From CAISIP01 sp043759735 (GTDB lineage: Bacteria; Pseudomonadota; Gammaproteobacteria; Burkholderiales; Burkholderiaceae_C): 64,000 bases of DNA. How positions within the stretch are numbered: position 1 is the stretch's first letter; every line of letters begins with the position of its first letter. The notes under the pieces are model-generated. The model was not told where the DNA came from and made no database searches. It saw only the letters and a program-made list of their open reading frames with translations. Positions 54,282 to 61,645 of this stretch are shown piece by piece. A program made the translations under genes and the position numbers. The stretch covers positions 12,596 through 76,595 of the forward strand of contig JAYUQC010000127.1 of NCBI GenBank assembly GCA_043759735.1. The letters run 5' to 3'.

Positions 54282-55316
54282 ATGGAAGCACTTGTCATCC
54301 ACGCCCCCAAGGACCTGCGGGTCGAAACTATCGCCACCGAACCGGTCGGGGCGGGCCAGATCCGGGTCCGGGTGCGCAAGGGCGGTATCTGCGGCTCCGA
54401 CCTGCACTATTTCAACCATGGCGGTTTCGGCAGCATCCGCATCAAGGAGCCGATGGTGCTGGGCCATGAGATCGCCGGCGTCGTCGAGCAGGTGGCCGAT
54501 GGTGTTTCGACGGTCGCGGTGGGCGATCGGGTCGCTGTCAGCCCCAGCCGGCCCTGCGGACACTGCATCTACTGCCAGCAGGGGCTGCAGAACCACTGCC
54601 TGGAGATGCGCTACTACGGCAGCGCTATGCGCACTCCCCATGTGCAGGGCGCTTTCCGCCAGGAAATCGTCTGCGATGCCAGCCAGGCGCACAAGCTGGC
54701 CGCCACCGTCAGCGACGGCGAAGGCGCAATGGTCGAACCGATGTCGGTCGCGTTGCATGCGGTGCGCCGCGCCGGCTCGCTGCTTGGCAAGCGGGTTCTG
54801 GTCACCGGCTGCGGGCCGATCGGTGCGCTGATCATCATCGCCGCACGACGCGCCGGTGCAGCCCATATCGTGGCCACCGACGTCAGTGCCTTCACGCTGC
54901 GCAGCGCCATCAAGGTCGGCGCAGACCTGGCGATCAATGTCGGCGACCAAGCCGATGGTCTGGCGCCGTATTGCGCCGACAAGGGCAGCTTCGATGTATT
55001 GTTCGAAGCCAGTGGCAATGAACGCGCATTGCGCGGTGCGCTGGACGCCCTGCGGCCACGCGGTGTCATCATGCAGGTCGGCCTGGGCGGCGACATGACG
55101 CTGCCGCTCAACACCATCGTGGCCAAGGAGTTCGACCTGCGCGGCGCGTTCCGGTTTCATGAGGAGTTCGCCATCGCGGTGGAGTTGCTGAACAAGGGCT
55201 TGATCGATGTCAAGCCGCTGATATCGGCCACCCTGCCATTCCGCGATTCCGGTCGGGCGTTTGCATTGGCGGCAGACCGCTCGCAGGCAATGAAGGTCCT
55301 GCTGGATTTCGAATAG
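54282..55316 (+). CDS. Zinc-dependent L-idonate 5-dehydrogenase-like protein
   Basis: Medium-chain dehydrogenase of 344 residues. Catalytic zinc ligands fit Cys37 (GGICGSDLHYF) and His62-Glu63 (GHEIAG); structural zinc ligands are Cys92, Cys95, Cys98 and Cys106. The NAD motif is VTGCGPIGAL. The YFNHGGFGS segment is typical of idonate dehydrogenases (IdnD). With the upstream SDR it could interconvert idonate, 5-ketogluconate and gluconate. No kinase or transporter for the pathway is next to it. Confidence 0.88.
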   Translation: MEALVIHAPKDLRVETIATEPVGAGQIRVRVRKGGICGSDLHYFNHGGFGSIRIKEPMVLGHEIAGVVEQVADGVSTVAVGDRVAVSPSRPCGHCIYCQQGLQNHCLEMRYYGSAMRTPHVQGAFRQEIVCDASQAHKLAATVSDGEGAMVEPMSVALHAVRRAGSLLGKRVLVTGCGPIGALIIIAARRAGAAHIVATDVSAFTLRSAIKVGADLAINVGDQADGLAPYCADKGSFDVLFEASGNERALRGALDALRPRGVIMQVGLGGDMTLPLNTIVAKEFDLRGAFRFHEEFAIAVELLNKGLIDVKPLISATLPFRDSGRAFALAADRSQAMKVLLDFE

Positions 55317-55355
55317 GTCCAACCGGTGGGACCCTGCCCCCCGGATCGGGGCGGC

Positions 55356-56741
55356 CTACTTTCCGCGACCGCTTCCGCCCTCGCCGGACTCCGAGCCGCC
55401 GCTGCCCGACGACCCGGACCCGCCAGATGATCCGGATTCGCCCGACGACCCCGAACCACTCGAACCGCTCGAATCGCTCGAATCGCCGGAGCCGCCTCGC
55501 CCGGACGAGTCTTGTCGGTTTTCGAAGCGATCGGAGCGGCCGGACCGGTCATCGCCGATACGGGAATCGCGCTCGCTTCGATTGCGCCGCCCGCCGCGGG
55601 ACTGAGCGCCAAGCCCAGCACCATCGGAAGGACCGTCCCCGATCACAACGCGGTCGATCGTGACACGCTGGTCGGCACCCAGTCGTCCTGTCACCTGAAC
55701 ATGCTGGTCGACCGCCAGCTGGCCGCCCTGGGCGCCGACGACCTGCACGCCCGCACTCAGCTCCAGGTCGCCGAGTCCCAGGCTGATCCGCCGCTCGCCA
55801 AGCGCATGTACATACCCTGCCAGCACGACCCGGCCCACCGTGCCGAGCCCACTGCGCGTTGGCTCCACGACCGACCGCTGCGCCCGCAGTACGACGCCGT
55901 CCCAAGCGCCGGAGATCGTGACCTCGCTGCCGACGGCCATTCCGGTCGCCGCAGAGGGGCTTGCAAGCTGAACATGGGTTCCACTGACGACGAGGGTGTT
56001 GCCGTCCATGCGTCCGATGATTCCGTTGAGCTGGACCCAGGACTGGGGTGCGACCCGCTCGAGCCGCGTCGCAGCAATGGTTCCACCGGCCAGCCGTTGC
56101 CCACTGATGCGCACCCAATCGCCCGCCGTCAGATTGGCCAGATTGGCCGGGTCCTGCACCCGGCCAGCCTGGCCCAGCAGCTTGAATGTGCCGGCACGAA
56201 CATCGGCACTGGTCAGCGGCCCGACCGCGGTATGGACCAGCGCAATACGGCGCGCCCGAACCTGCCGACCGGACCCGTCGGCGCTGACCGCCACCAATTG
56301 CCCGATCGCCAGTTGCCGCGCCGAAACCGACTCACCCGCATCGGAGACCGGCGTTGCCGCGTCAAAATGCACTTCGACACCGTTGACACAGATGCTGGCA
56401 AACCCAGTGATGATGCCCACGATCCCGGTGCCGCCAATACCACCCTGGCCGGTCGCCGCACCACCCGGGTCCGGCCCAAGGGCCTGGACGCCCGTGCCGC
56501 CGATGCCACCGTCGCCACCGGGAGTCGCCACCGCCGGTCCGGTGCTGATGCCTGTTCCGCCAATGCCTCCAGCGCCCGGATCGTCGCGACTGGTGGCAAC
56601 CAGCGGATTGACCAACGCCGCACCAGAAGCGCAGATATCCTGCGCCTGCGCCTGCACAACAAGGCTTGGCCAAAGCCCGAACATGACAATGGCTGCGCCA
56701 CGCATCCATTGCACACCAGCCAGTCGGAGACGGATCGTCAT
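55356..56741 (-). CDS. Secreted DUF5666-repeat protein with GGIGGTG motifs
   Basis: A 461-residue exported protein: signal peptide to about residue 34 (VQAQAQ), then three copies of GGIGGTG (about 58-64, 79-85, 101-107), then about four DUF5666-like beta domains (starting near 112, 185, 236, 305), and a low-complexity tail rich in Ser, Gly, Asp and Arg (about 385-461). Function unknown. Its start overlaps the stop of the DUF6502 gene (ATGA), so the two form one operon. Confidence 0.85.
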   Translation of the reverse strand: MTIRLRLAGVQWMRGAAIVMFGLWPSLVVQAQAQDICASGAALVNPLVATSRDDPGAGGIGGTGISTGPAVATPGGDGGIGGTGVQALGPDPGGAATGQGGIGGTGIVGIITGFASICVNGVEVHFDAATPVSDAGESVSARQLAIGQLVAVSADGSGRQVRARRIALVHTAVGPLTSADVRAGTFKLLGQAGRVQDPANLANLTAGDWVRISGQRLAGGTIAATRLERVAPQSWVQLNGIIGRMDGNTLVVSGTHVQLASPSAATGMAVGSEVTISGAWDGVVLRAQRSVVEPTRSGLGTVGRVVLAGYVHALGERRISLGLGDLELSAGVQVVGAQGGQLAVDQHVQVTGRLGADQRVTIDRVVIGDGPSDGAGLGAQSRGGRRNRSERDSRIGDDRSGRSDRFENRQDSSGRGGSGDSSDSSGSSGSGSSGESGSSGGSGSSGSGGSESGEGGSGRGK

Positions 56742-57625
56742 GCGGACGGCCCCTCGGCCTGATCGTGCGGCGACACAACGGCTGGCGCGGACTCCGAGGG
56801 CACGGGTTCCGAATAGAAATAGATGCCGAACGTCATGCGCCGGCGTGTATCGCCGATGGTCCCGGTCTTGCGAGACTCGGCCAGAGCCCCCTTATTGACC
56901 GCCAGCAAGGCCTTCATACCCGCCGTTTCCGCCTGCTGTGCCAGCACCTGCACCGCCACCGCAGGCAAGGACCCGTAGTGCACGCTGCGCTCAAGAAATG
57001 GTGGCGCACCGCCCAGCAGGTTGTGGGTTGCGGCCGCCGCATGGTCATGCAGGTTGTGGCCAAGATACGAGGCCTTTTCGTCGGAACCCTCGGCCGGCAC
57101 GAAGGCCTCGACACACAGGCAGACCCGTCGCTCTTCATCGAGGCGCACCAGACCTAGGCGCAACCATTCGTCGAGCAGCACACGCGAGCGGATGTCGGAA
57201 TTGATACTGCTCACAAGGCCCTCGAAGGATACCGTCCCGCCTTCGCTGACAAAGCGCGGCAGCGGCCTGGGTTCACCGCCGGCGTCCAGATAGGGAGCGG
57301 AGCCCTGCCACAAGGCCAGCACGCGCGCGCCGAGCGAGGCCACCGCAGGCACATCGTGGCCGTCGCGTGCGTGCTGCTGGCGCAACCGGCCGACATCTTT
57401 TCGGTGTACGCCGGTCACCAGGCTGACCCGGCTGTCGGTGGGCGGCTTGACGCCGATCCGGATTTCCCGATCCGCCACTTCAACCATCAACGACTTGAGC
57501 ATCTCCACCAGGTAAGGCAACGTCAGGCCATTGGCCAGCATCAGGCGTACCAACGGGCGCAATGCCCGGCGCAACGCGCGGGCAAGTGCGGGCGTCTGGC
57601 CTGGGTCGGACTCTGGGCTTGGCAT
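56738..57625 (-). CDS. DUF6502 family protein, putative regulator
   Basis: A 295-residue cytoplasmic protein of the DUF6502 family. The N-terminal third (ALARALRRALRPLVRLMLANG, here about 12-32, then LPYLVEMLKSLMVEVA and TGVHRKDVGRLRQQ) looks like a winged-helix DNA-binding region; the middle has ESVxLDEWLRLGLV-like helices. A regulatory role is inference. The ATG at 57625 has GGAG only three bases upstream; a TTG three codons earlier is possible. It is divergent from the repeat-protein gene, with three operator-like elements in between. Confidence 0.82.
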   Translation of the reverse strand: MPSPESDPGQTPALARALRRALRPLVRLMLANGLTLPYLVEMLKSLMVEVADREIRIGVKPPTDSRVSLVTGVHRKDVGRLRQQHARDGHDVPAVASLGARVLALWQGSAPYLDAGGEPRPLPRFVSEGGTVSFEGLVSSINSDIRSRVLLDEWLRLGLVRLDEERRVCLCVEAFVPAEGSDEKASYLGHNLHDHAAAATHNLLGGAPPFLERSVHYGSLPAVAVQVLAQQAETAGMKALLAVNKGALAESRKTGTIGDTRRRMTFGIYFYSEPVPSESAPAVVSPHDQAEGPSA

Positions 57626-57657
57626 GATCTCCAAATGCTAACAGTTCGCCACACAAA

Positions 57658-57676
57658 TGTGGGAAAAAATCACACA
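57658..57676. promoter_or_regulatory. Operator-like element 1
   Basis: TGTG at 57658-57661 and CACA at 57673-57676 flank 11 A/T-rich bases (GTGGGAAAAAATCACAC). First of three copies sharing GTG-N11-CAC between the DUF6502 gene and the repeat-protein gene. Confidence 0.6.
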
Positions 57677-57682
57677 AAACTC

Positions 57683-57711
57683 TTGACGTGGGAAATTTTT
57701 ACACAAATAAT
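57683..57711 (+). promoter_or_regulatory. Promoter of the repeat-protein gene
   Basis: TTGACG (57683-57688) and AATAAT (57706-57711) are separated by 17 bases. Operator-like element 2 fills the spacer and element 3 covers the expected start site near 57718, an arrangement typical of repression. Confidence 0.65.
57687..57705. promoter_or_regulatory. Operator-like element 2
   Basis: CGTGGGAAATTTTTACACA: GTG at 57688-57690 and CAC at 57702-57704 with an 11-base spacer. Lies between the -35 and -10 boxes. It is identical to element 3 over 17 bases. Confidence 0.65.
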
Positions 57712-57715
57712 CAAA

Positions 57716-57744
57716 GTGTGCGTGGGAAATTTTTACACGCACAC
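57716..57744. promoter_or_regulatory. Operator-like element 3 with perfect 9-bp arms
   Basis: GTGTGCGTG (57716-57724) and CACGCACAC (57736-57744) form a perfect nine-base inverted repeat around the 11-base GGAAATTTTTA core shared with element 2. Confidence 0.7.
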
Positions 57745-57774
57745 TCACTATCTAATCCTTCAAGGAACACTCTT

Positions 57775-58122
57775 ATGAACAACCTCAGAAATTCTTCCAT
57801 CACCCTGCTGCTCGCGACTGCCGCAGCCATCGCCGCATCTCCTGCTCTGGCCGACCGCAATGGCGGACGCGGCGGCAGCGATAGCAGTGCCAGCAGCGAC
57901 GCGCGTGGCGGACGAGGCGCCGACGATGGCGCTGGCCATGCGCGTGGCGGACGAGGCGCCGACGATGGCGCTGGCCATGCACGTGGCGGGCGAGGCGCCG
58001 ACGATGGCGCTGGCCGTGCACGTGGCGGGCGGGGCGCCGACGATGGCGCTGGCCGTGTGCGCGGCGGCCGCGGCGCCGACGACTCAGCCGGTGACGACCG
58101 CACCCGCACTGGCGATCGATAG
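57775..58122 (+). CDS. Secreted Gly/Arg/Asp-rich 13-residue repeat protein
   Basis: A 115-residue protein with a signal peptide (MNNLRNSS, hydrophobic 9-22, ALA-D cleavage near 26). The mature chain is built of five 13-residue units of the form ARGGRGADDGAGH/R, the last one degenerate, and ends DDRTRTGDR. It has no aromatic, Cys or Met residues in the repeats and should be disordered, with alternating RGG and DD patches. AAGGA lies eight bases before the ATG. No known family is recognised. It probably belongs with the DUF5666/DUF6502 genes, judging by the shared control region. Confidence 0.8.
   Translation: MNNLRNSSITLLLATAAAIAASPALADRNGGRGGSDSSASSDARGGRGADDGAGHARGGRGADDGAGHARGGRGADDGAGRARGGRGADDGAGRVRGGRGADDSAGDDRTRTGDR
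57901..58095 (+). repeat. 39-bp in-frame tandem repeat array (five units)
   Basis: Units start at 57901, 57940, 57979, 58018 and 58057. The first four are nearly identical at base level; the fifth is diverged. Each encodes 13 residues of the secreted repeat protein. Confidence 0.95.
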
Positions 58123-58215
58123 GCCCAGGCCATTGCGCCCGGCCCTGAGCCGGGTGCAATGGCTGTCGCTGCTGCGAATAGAATCATTTTTTAAAATGAC
58201 GCAGTGGAGACTTCG

Positions 58216-59151
58216 ATGTCCGACCAGAAATACCGCCTTGTCACCCGCAGCGATTTTGACGGCCTCGTATGCGCGATCCTGCTCAACGAGATCGGGCTGA
58301 TCGACGACATCAAGTTCGTGCACCCGAAGGACATGCAGGATGGCAAGGTCACGATCACGAACCGGGACATCACCACCAACCTGCCTTATGTTCCCGGCGC
58401 GCACTTGGTGTTTGACCACCATGCATCAGAGACCACGCGCAACACCGGCGAGCGGCCCAAGAACTACATCATCTATCCGGGTGCCCCTTCCGCGGCCCGG
58501 GTGGTCTATGAGTGCTACGGTGGCAAACAGCGTTTTCCGGATTCGTTCGACGACATGATGATCGCGGTCGACAAGAGTGACGCGGCCGAGTTCAGCATCG
58601 CCGAGATCCTCGATCCCAAGGACTGGGTATTGCTCAACTACCTGATGGACTCGCGCACCGGCCTGGGCCGTTTCCGCGAGTTCCGCATCAGCAACTACCA
58701 GCTGATGCTGGACCTCATCAACTACGTGCGTAACCACACCATCGACCAGGTACTGGCCCTGCCCGACATAGTCGAGCGGGTCACGCTGTATGTCGAGCAC
58801 GCCGACAAGGCCAAGGAACAGATCAAGCGCTGCACCACGGTGCACGGCAATCTGGCCGTACTTGACCTGCGCCAGGAAGAGACCATCTACGCGGTCAACC
58901 GGTTCATGATCTACGCGCTGTTCCCCGATACCAACATCTCGATCCATGCCATGTGGGGTGTACAAAAGCAGAACACGGTGTTTGCCACCGGCAAGTCGAT
59001 CACCAACCGCAGTTCGCGCACCAACATCGGCGAACTGATGCTCAGCTACGGCGGCGGTGGCCACGAGAACGCCGGCACCTGCCAGATCGCCAACGACAAG
59101 GCCGATGGAGTGTTGCAGGAACTGATCACCAAGATCAACGCCGACGGCTGA
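58216..59151 (+). CDS. DHH family phosphoesterase
   Basis: A 311-residue DHH/DHHA1 protein, often annotated exopolyphosphatase-like. Motif I is TRSDFDG (Asp13, Asp15), the DHH motif is FDHHASE (67-69), and the DHHA1 motif is YGGGGHENAGTCQ (about 277-289). Substrate could be polyphosphate, cyclic dinucleotide products or nanoRNA; sequence alone does not decide. The ATG at 58216 has GGAG six bases upstream. First of a run of phosphoesterase and RNA-modification genes. Confidence 0.9.
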   Translation: MSDQKYRLVTRSDFDGLVCAILLNEIGLIDDIKFVHPKDMQDGKVTITNRDITTNLPYVPGAHLVFDHHASETTRNTGERPKNYIIYPGAPSAARVVYECYGGKQRFPDSFDDMMIAVDKSDAAEFSIAEILDPKDWVLLNYLMDSRTGLGRFREFRISNYQLMLDLINYVRNHTIDQVLALPDIVERVTLYVEHADKAKEQIKRCTTVHGNLAVLDLRQEETIYAVNRFMIYALFPDTNISIHAMWGVQKQNTVFATGKSITNRSSRTNIGELMLSYGGGGHENAGTCQIANDKADGVLQELITKINADG

Positions 59152-59233
59152 CCCGACCGGCTGACCCAGCCGCTGGCAGCAGCCTTTGACCCGCGGCCGT
59201 AAGGCCACAAGGGCCAAGGCCTAAAATGCTGCA

Positions 59234-60088
59234 GTGAAAACCATTCTCAACGCCGATCTGCACTGCCACTCCGTCGTCTCCGACGGCACACTGACACCAG
59301 AGGCACTGGCGCAACGGGCCAAGGGCAATGGCGTCGAGTTGTGGGCCCTGACCGACCATGACGAAATCGGCGGCCAGGCCCGCGCCGCGGCGGCCGCGCG
59401 GCAGCACGGCCTGCACTACCTCACCGGCACCGAAATCTCGGTCACCTTCATCGGCAAGACCGTGCATATCGTCGGCCTGGGCTTCGACGCCCACGACGAC
59501 GCCTTGCGCGAGGGCCTTATCCGCACCCGCGGTGGACGTGGCCAGCGCGCGCGCGACATGGCCGAAGGCCTGGCCAAGGTCGGCATTCAGGGCGCATACG
59601 AAGGCGCACTCACCTTCGCCGGCAATCACGAGCTGATTTCGCGTACCCATTTCGCCCGCTTTCTGGTCGAGACCGGCGTCTGCAAGGAAACCAACGAGGT
59701 GTTCCGCAAATACCTGACCGAGGGCAAGCCCGGTTTCGTCGAACACCGCTGGGCTTCGCTGAAAGACGCGGTGACCTGGATCACGCAGGCCGGTGGCATG
59801 GCGGTGATCGCGCATCCGGCGCGCTACAAGTTCACGGCCAACGAGGAATACGCGCTGTTCACCGAGTTCAAGAACCACGGCGGCTTGGCGGTCGAAGTGG
59901 TCACCGGCAGCCACACCGTTGCCGAATACGTGACCTATGCCGATACCGCGCGCGAGTTCGGACTGGCCGCTTCGCGTGGCAGCGATTTCCACAGCCCGGA
60001 CGAATCACACACCGACCTGGGCACGCTTGCGTTGCTGCCCAAAGACCTGACGCCGGTCTGGGAACTGCTGGAGTCCCGCATACAGTGA
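59234..60088 (+). CDS. PHP domain 3',5'-nucleoside bisphosphate phosphatase / RNase AM-like
   Basis: A 284-residue PHP-fold metal hydrolase of the YciV/TrpH type. It has DLHCHSVVSDG (8-18), LTDHDE (40-45), the GTEIS Glu, the HPARYK block and SRGSDFHSP near the C-terminus. In E. coli the relative degrades pAp and trims rRNA 5' ends. The start is GTG at 59234. TAAAAT at 59222-59227 lies six bases before it, with no Shine-Dalgarno, so the mRNA may be leaderless. Confidence 0.92.
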   Translation: MKTILNADLHCHSVVSDGTLTPEALAQRAKGNGVELWALTDHDEIGGQARAAAAARQHGLHYLTGTEISVTFIGKTVHIVGLGFDAHDDALREGLIRTRGGRGQRARDMAEGLAKVGIQGAYEGALTFAGNHELISRTHFARFLVETGVCKETNEVFRKYLTEGKPGFVEHRWASLKDAVTWITQAGGMAVIAHPARYKFTANEEYALFTEFKNHGGLAVEVVTGSHTVAEYVTYADTAREFGLAASRGSDFHSPDESHTDLGTLALLPKDLTPVWELLESRIQ

Positions 60089-60119
60089 GCCTGTCGACTC
60101 CCGCTTGGCGTCACTTCCA

Positions 60120-60282
60120 GGATGAAACTGCCCCCACGCTCACTGCGTTCGCTGCCCCCGTGGGGGCTGTCAGTCCCTTCGGTGCGGCCGGGCGGAACTA
60201 GGATGAAACTGCCCCCACGCTCACTGCGTTCGCTGCCCCCCGAGGGGGCTGTCAGTCCCTTCGGAGCGGCCGGGCGGAACTG
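60120..60282. repeat. Tandem pair of 81-bp GC-rich hairpin repeats
   Basis: Copy 1 is 60120-60200 and copy 2 is 60201-60282. They differ at only about three positions. Each contains a GCCCCC-GGGGGC hairpin and ends CGGCCGGGCGGAACT. They fill nearly all of the gap between the PHP gene and the yciO-like gene, ending two bases before its ATG. Confidence 0.9.
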
Positions 60283-60284
60283 AC

Positions 60285-60908
60285 ATGGCGCAACACTTCG
60301 AGCTGCATCCAGACAACCCGCAGCCGCGACTCCTCAAGCAGGCCGTGGCCCTGTTGGAGCGCGGCGGCGTGCTGGCGGTGCCTACCGATTCGAGTTATGC
60401 GCTGGTCTGCCACCTGGACGACAAGGCTGCCGCCGACCGGCTGCGGCGCATTCGCGGCGTCGACGACAAGCACCACCTGACTCTGCTGTGCCGTGACCTG
60501 GCTGAACTGGCCAACTACGCGCGGGTCGATAACCGGCAGTACCGACTGCTCAAGTCGGTAACGCCCGGCCCCTACACCTTCATCCTGGAGGCCAGCAAGG
60601 AAGTGCCGCGGCGGGTCAGTCATCCGCAACGCAAGACCATCGGCGTGCGCGTGCCCCGGCACCTGGCCCTGCAGCAATTGCTGGCGCTGCACAACGGTCC
60701 CTTGCTGGCGACCACGCTCATTCCCCGTGGGGAAACCGAACCGCTCAACGACGCGCGCGAGATTCGCGCGCAGTTCGAGCACCTGATAGACGCCGTGCTG
60801 GATGCGGGCGCCTGCCCGATGGAGGCGACGACGGTGGTTGACCTGAGCGGTGGCGAGGCGGTCCTGCTGCGCCAGGGCCGGGGTGACATCGGCGCCCTGG
60901 GCCTGTAG
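60285..60908 (+). CDS. YciO/Sua5-family threonylcarbamoyl-AMP synthase-like protein
   Basis: A 207-residue protein of the Sua5/YciO/YrdC family. It starts with the typical LERGGVLAVPTDSSYALVC (24-42) and has the KHHLTLLCRDLAELANYA and RVPRHLALQQLL blocks. YrdC members make threonylcarbamoyl-AMP for tRNA t6A; the YciO subgroup, to which this seems closer, is less active or has another role. Its translation start lies directly behind a repeat element, with only a weak GGAAC as possible ribosome site. Confidence 0.9.
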   Translation: MAQHFELHPDNPQPRLLKQAVALLERGGVLAVPTDSSYALVCHLDDKAAADRLRRIRGVDDKHHLTLLCRDLAELANYARVDNRQYRLLKSVTPGPYTFILEASKEVPRRVSHPQRKTIGVRVPRHLALQQLLALHNGPLLATTLIPRGETEPLNDAREIRAQFEHLIDAVLDAGACPMEATTVVDLSGGEAVLLRQGRGDIGALGL

Positions 60909-60955
60909 CGGTGGCCGCAGCCGGACCGGCCCGCCCACTCTGAGACAATCGACCC

Positions 60956-61624
60956 GTGGACACATCCAGCCTGATTCAATCGATTCTGATCTACGCACTG
61001 CCGGTGCTGTTTGCGATCACCGTGCATGAAGCTGCCCATGGCTACGCGGCACGGCATTTTGGCGACGACACGGCTTTCATGCTGGGCCGCATCACCCTGA
61101 ACCCGATCAAGCATATCGACCCGGTGGGCACGATCCTGATTCCGCTGATGCTGCTGTTCGCGACCAAGGGCGCCTTCATGTTCGGCTATGCCAAGCCGGT
61201 GCCAGTGCAGTTCGGCAACCTGCGCAACCCCAAGCGTGACATGGTATGGGTGGCACTGGCCGGGCCCGCATCCAATCTGGTGCAGGCGTTCTTCTGGGGG
61301 GTCTTGCTGATCGTATTGCATGGAATGGACGTTAACGAGCCCTTCTTCCTGAAGATGTGCCAGGGCGGCGTACTGGTCAACGTGGTGATGTTCGTGCTCA
61401 ACCTGTTCCCGCTGCCACCGCTGGACGGCGGGCGCATCCTGGTCGGCCTGCTGCCCTACCGCCAGGCGGCACTCGTGGCGCGTGTCGAACCCTGGGGTTT
61501 TTTCATCGTCATGGCCCTGCTGCTGATGGGTGTTGTCAGCACATTCTGGATGCAGCCTCTGATGGCGCTGACCTTCGGCCTGCTCGACATCCTGCTGATC
61601 CCGTTCGGCTGGTTGTTCGGGTAA
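60956..61624 (+). CDS. Site-2 protease family (M50) membrane metalloprotease
   Basis: A 222-residue integral membrane zinc protease of the M50/SREBP type, without a PDZ domain. It has HEAAH (His24, Glu25, His28) in the first helix and NLFPLPPLDGGRIL with the third-ligand Asp. About six hydrophobic segments. The start is GTG at 60956, six bases after GACAAT and without a Shine-Dalgarno. It lies between the yciO-like gene and trpS, a common betaproteobacterial order. Confidence 0.92.
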   Translation: MDTSSLIQSILIYALPVLFAITVHEAAHGYAARHFGDDTAFMLGRITLNPIKHIDPVGTILIPLMLLFATKGAFMFGYAKPVPVQFGNLRNPKRDMVWVALAGPASNLVQAFFWGVLLIVLHGMDVNEPFFLKMCQGGVLVNVVMFVLNLFPLPPLDGGRILVGLLPYRQAALVARVEPWGFFIVMALLLMGVVSTFWMQPLMALTFGLLDILLIPFGWLFG

Positions 61625-61645
61625 GGCTCACTCTTTTCCCGCACC

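Noticed and set aside
57658..57744. The three operator elements as CRP sites
   Set aside because: Only element 1 resembles TGTG-A/G...TCACA, and with seven rather than six spacer bases. The feature common to all three is GTG-N11-CAC with a GGAAA core, which does not fit the CRP consensus.
57901..58095. CRISPR-like array
   Set aside because: The 39-bp units are contiguous without spacers, in frame, and code for a signal-peptide protein.
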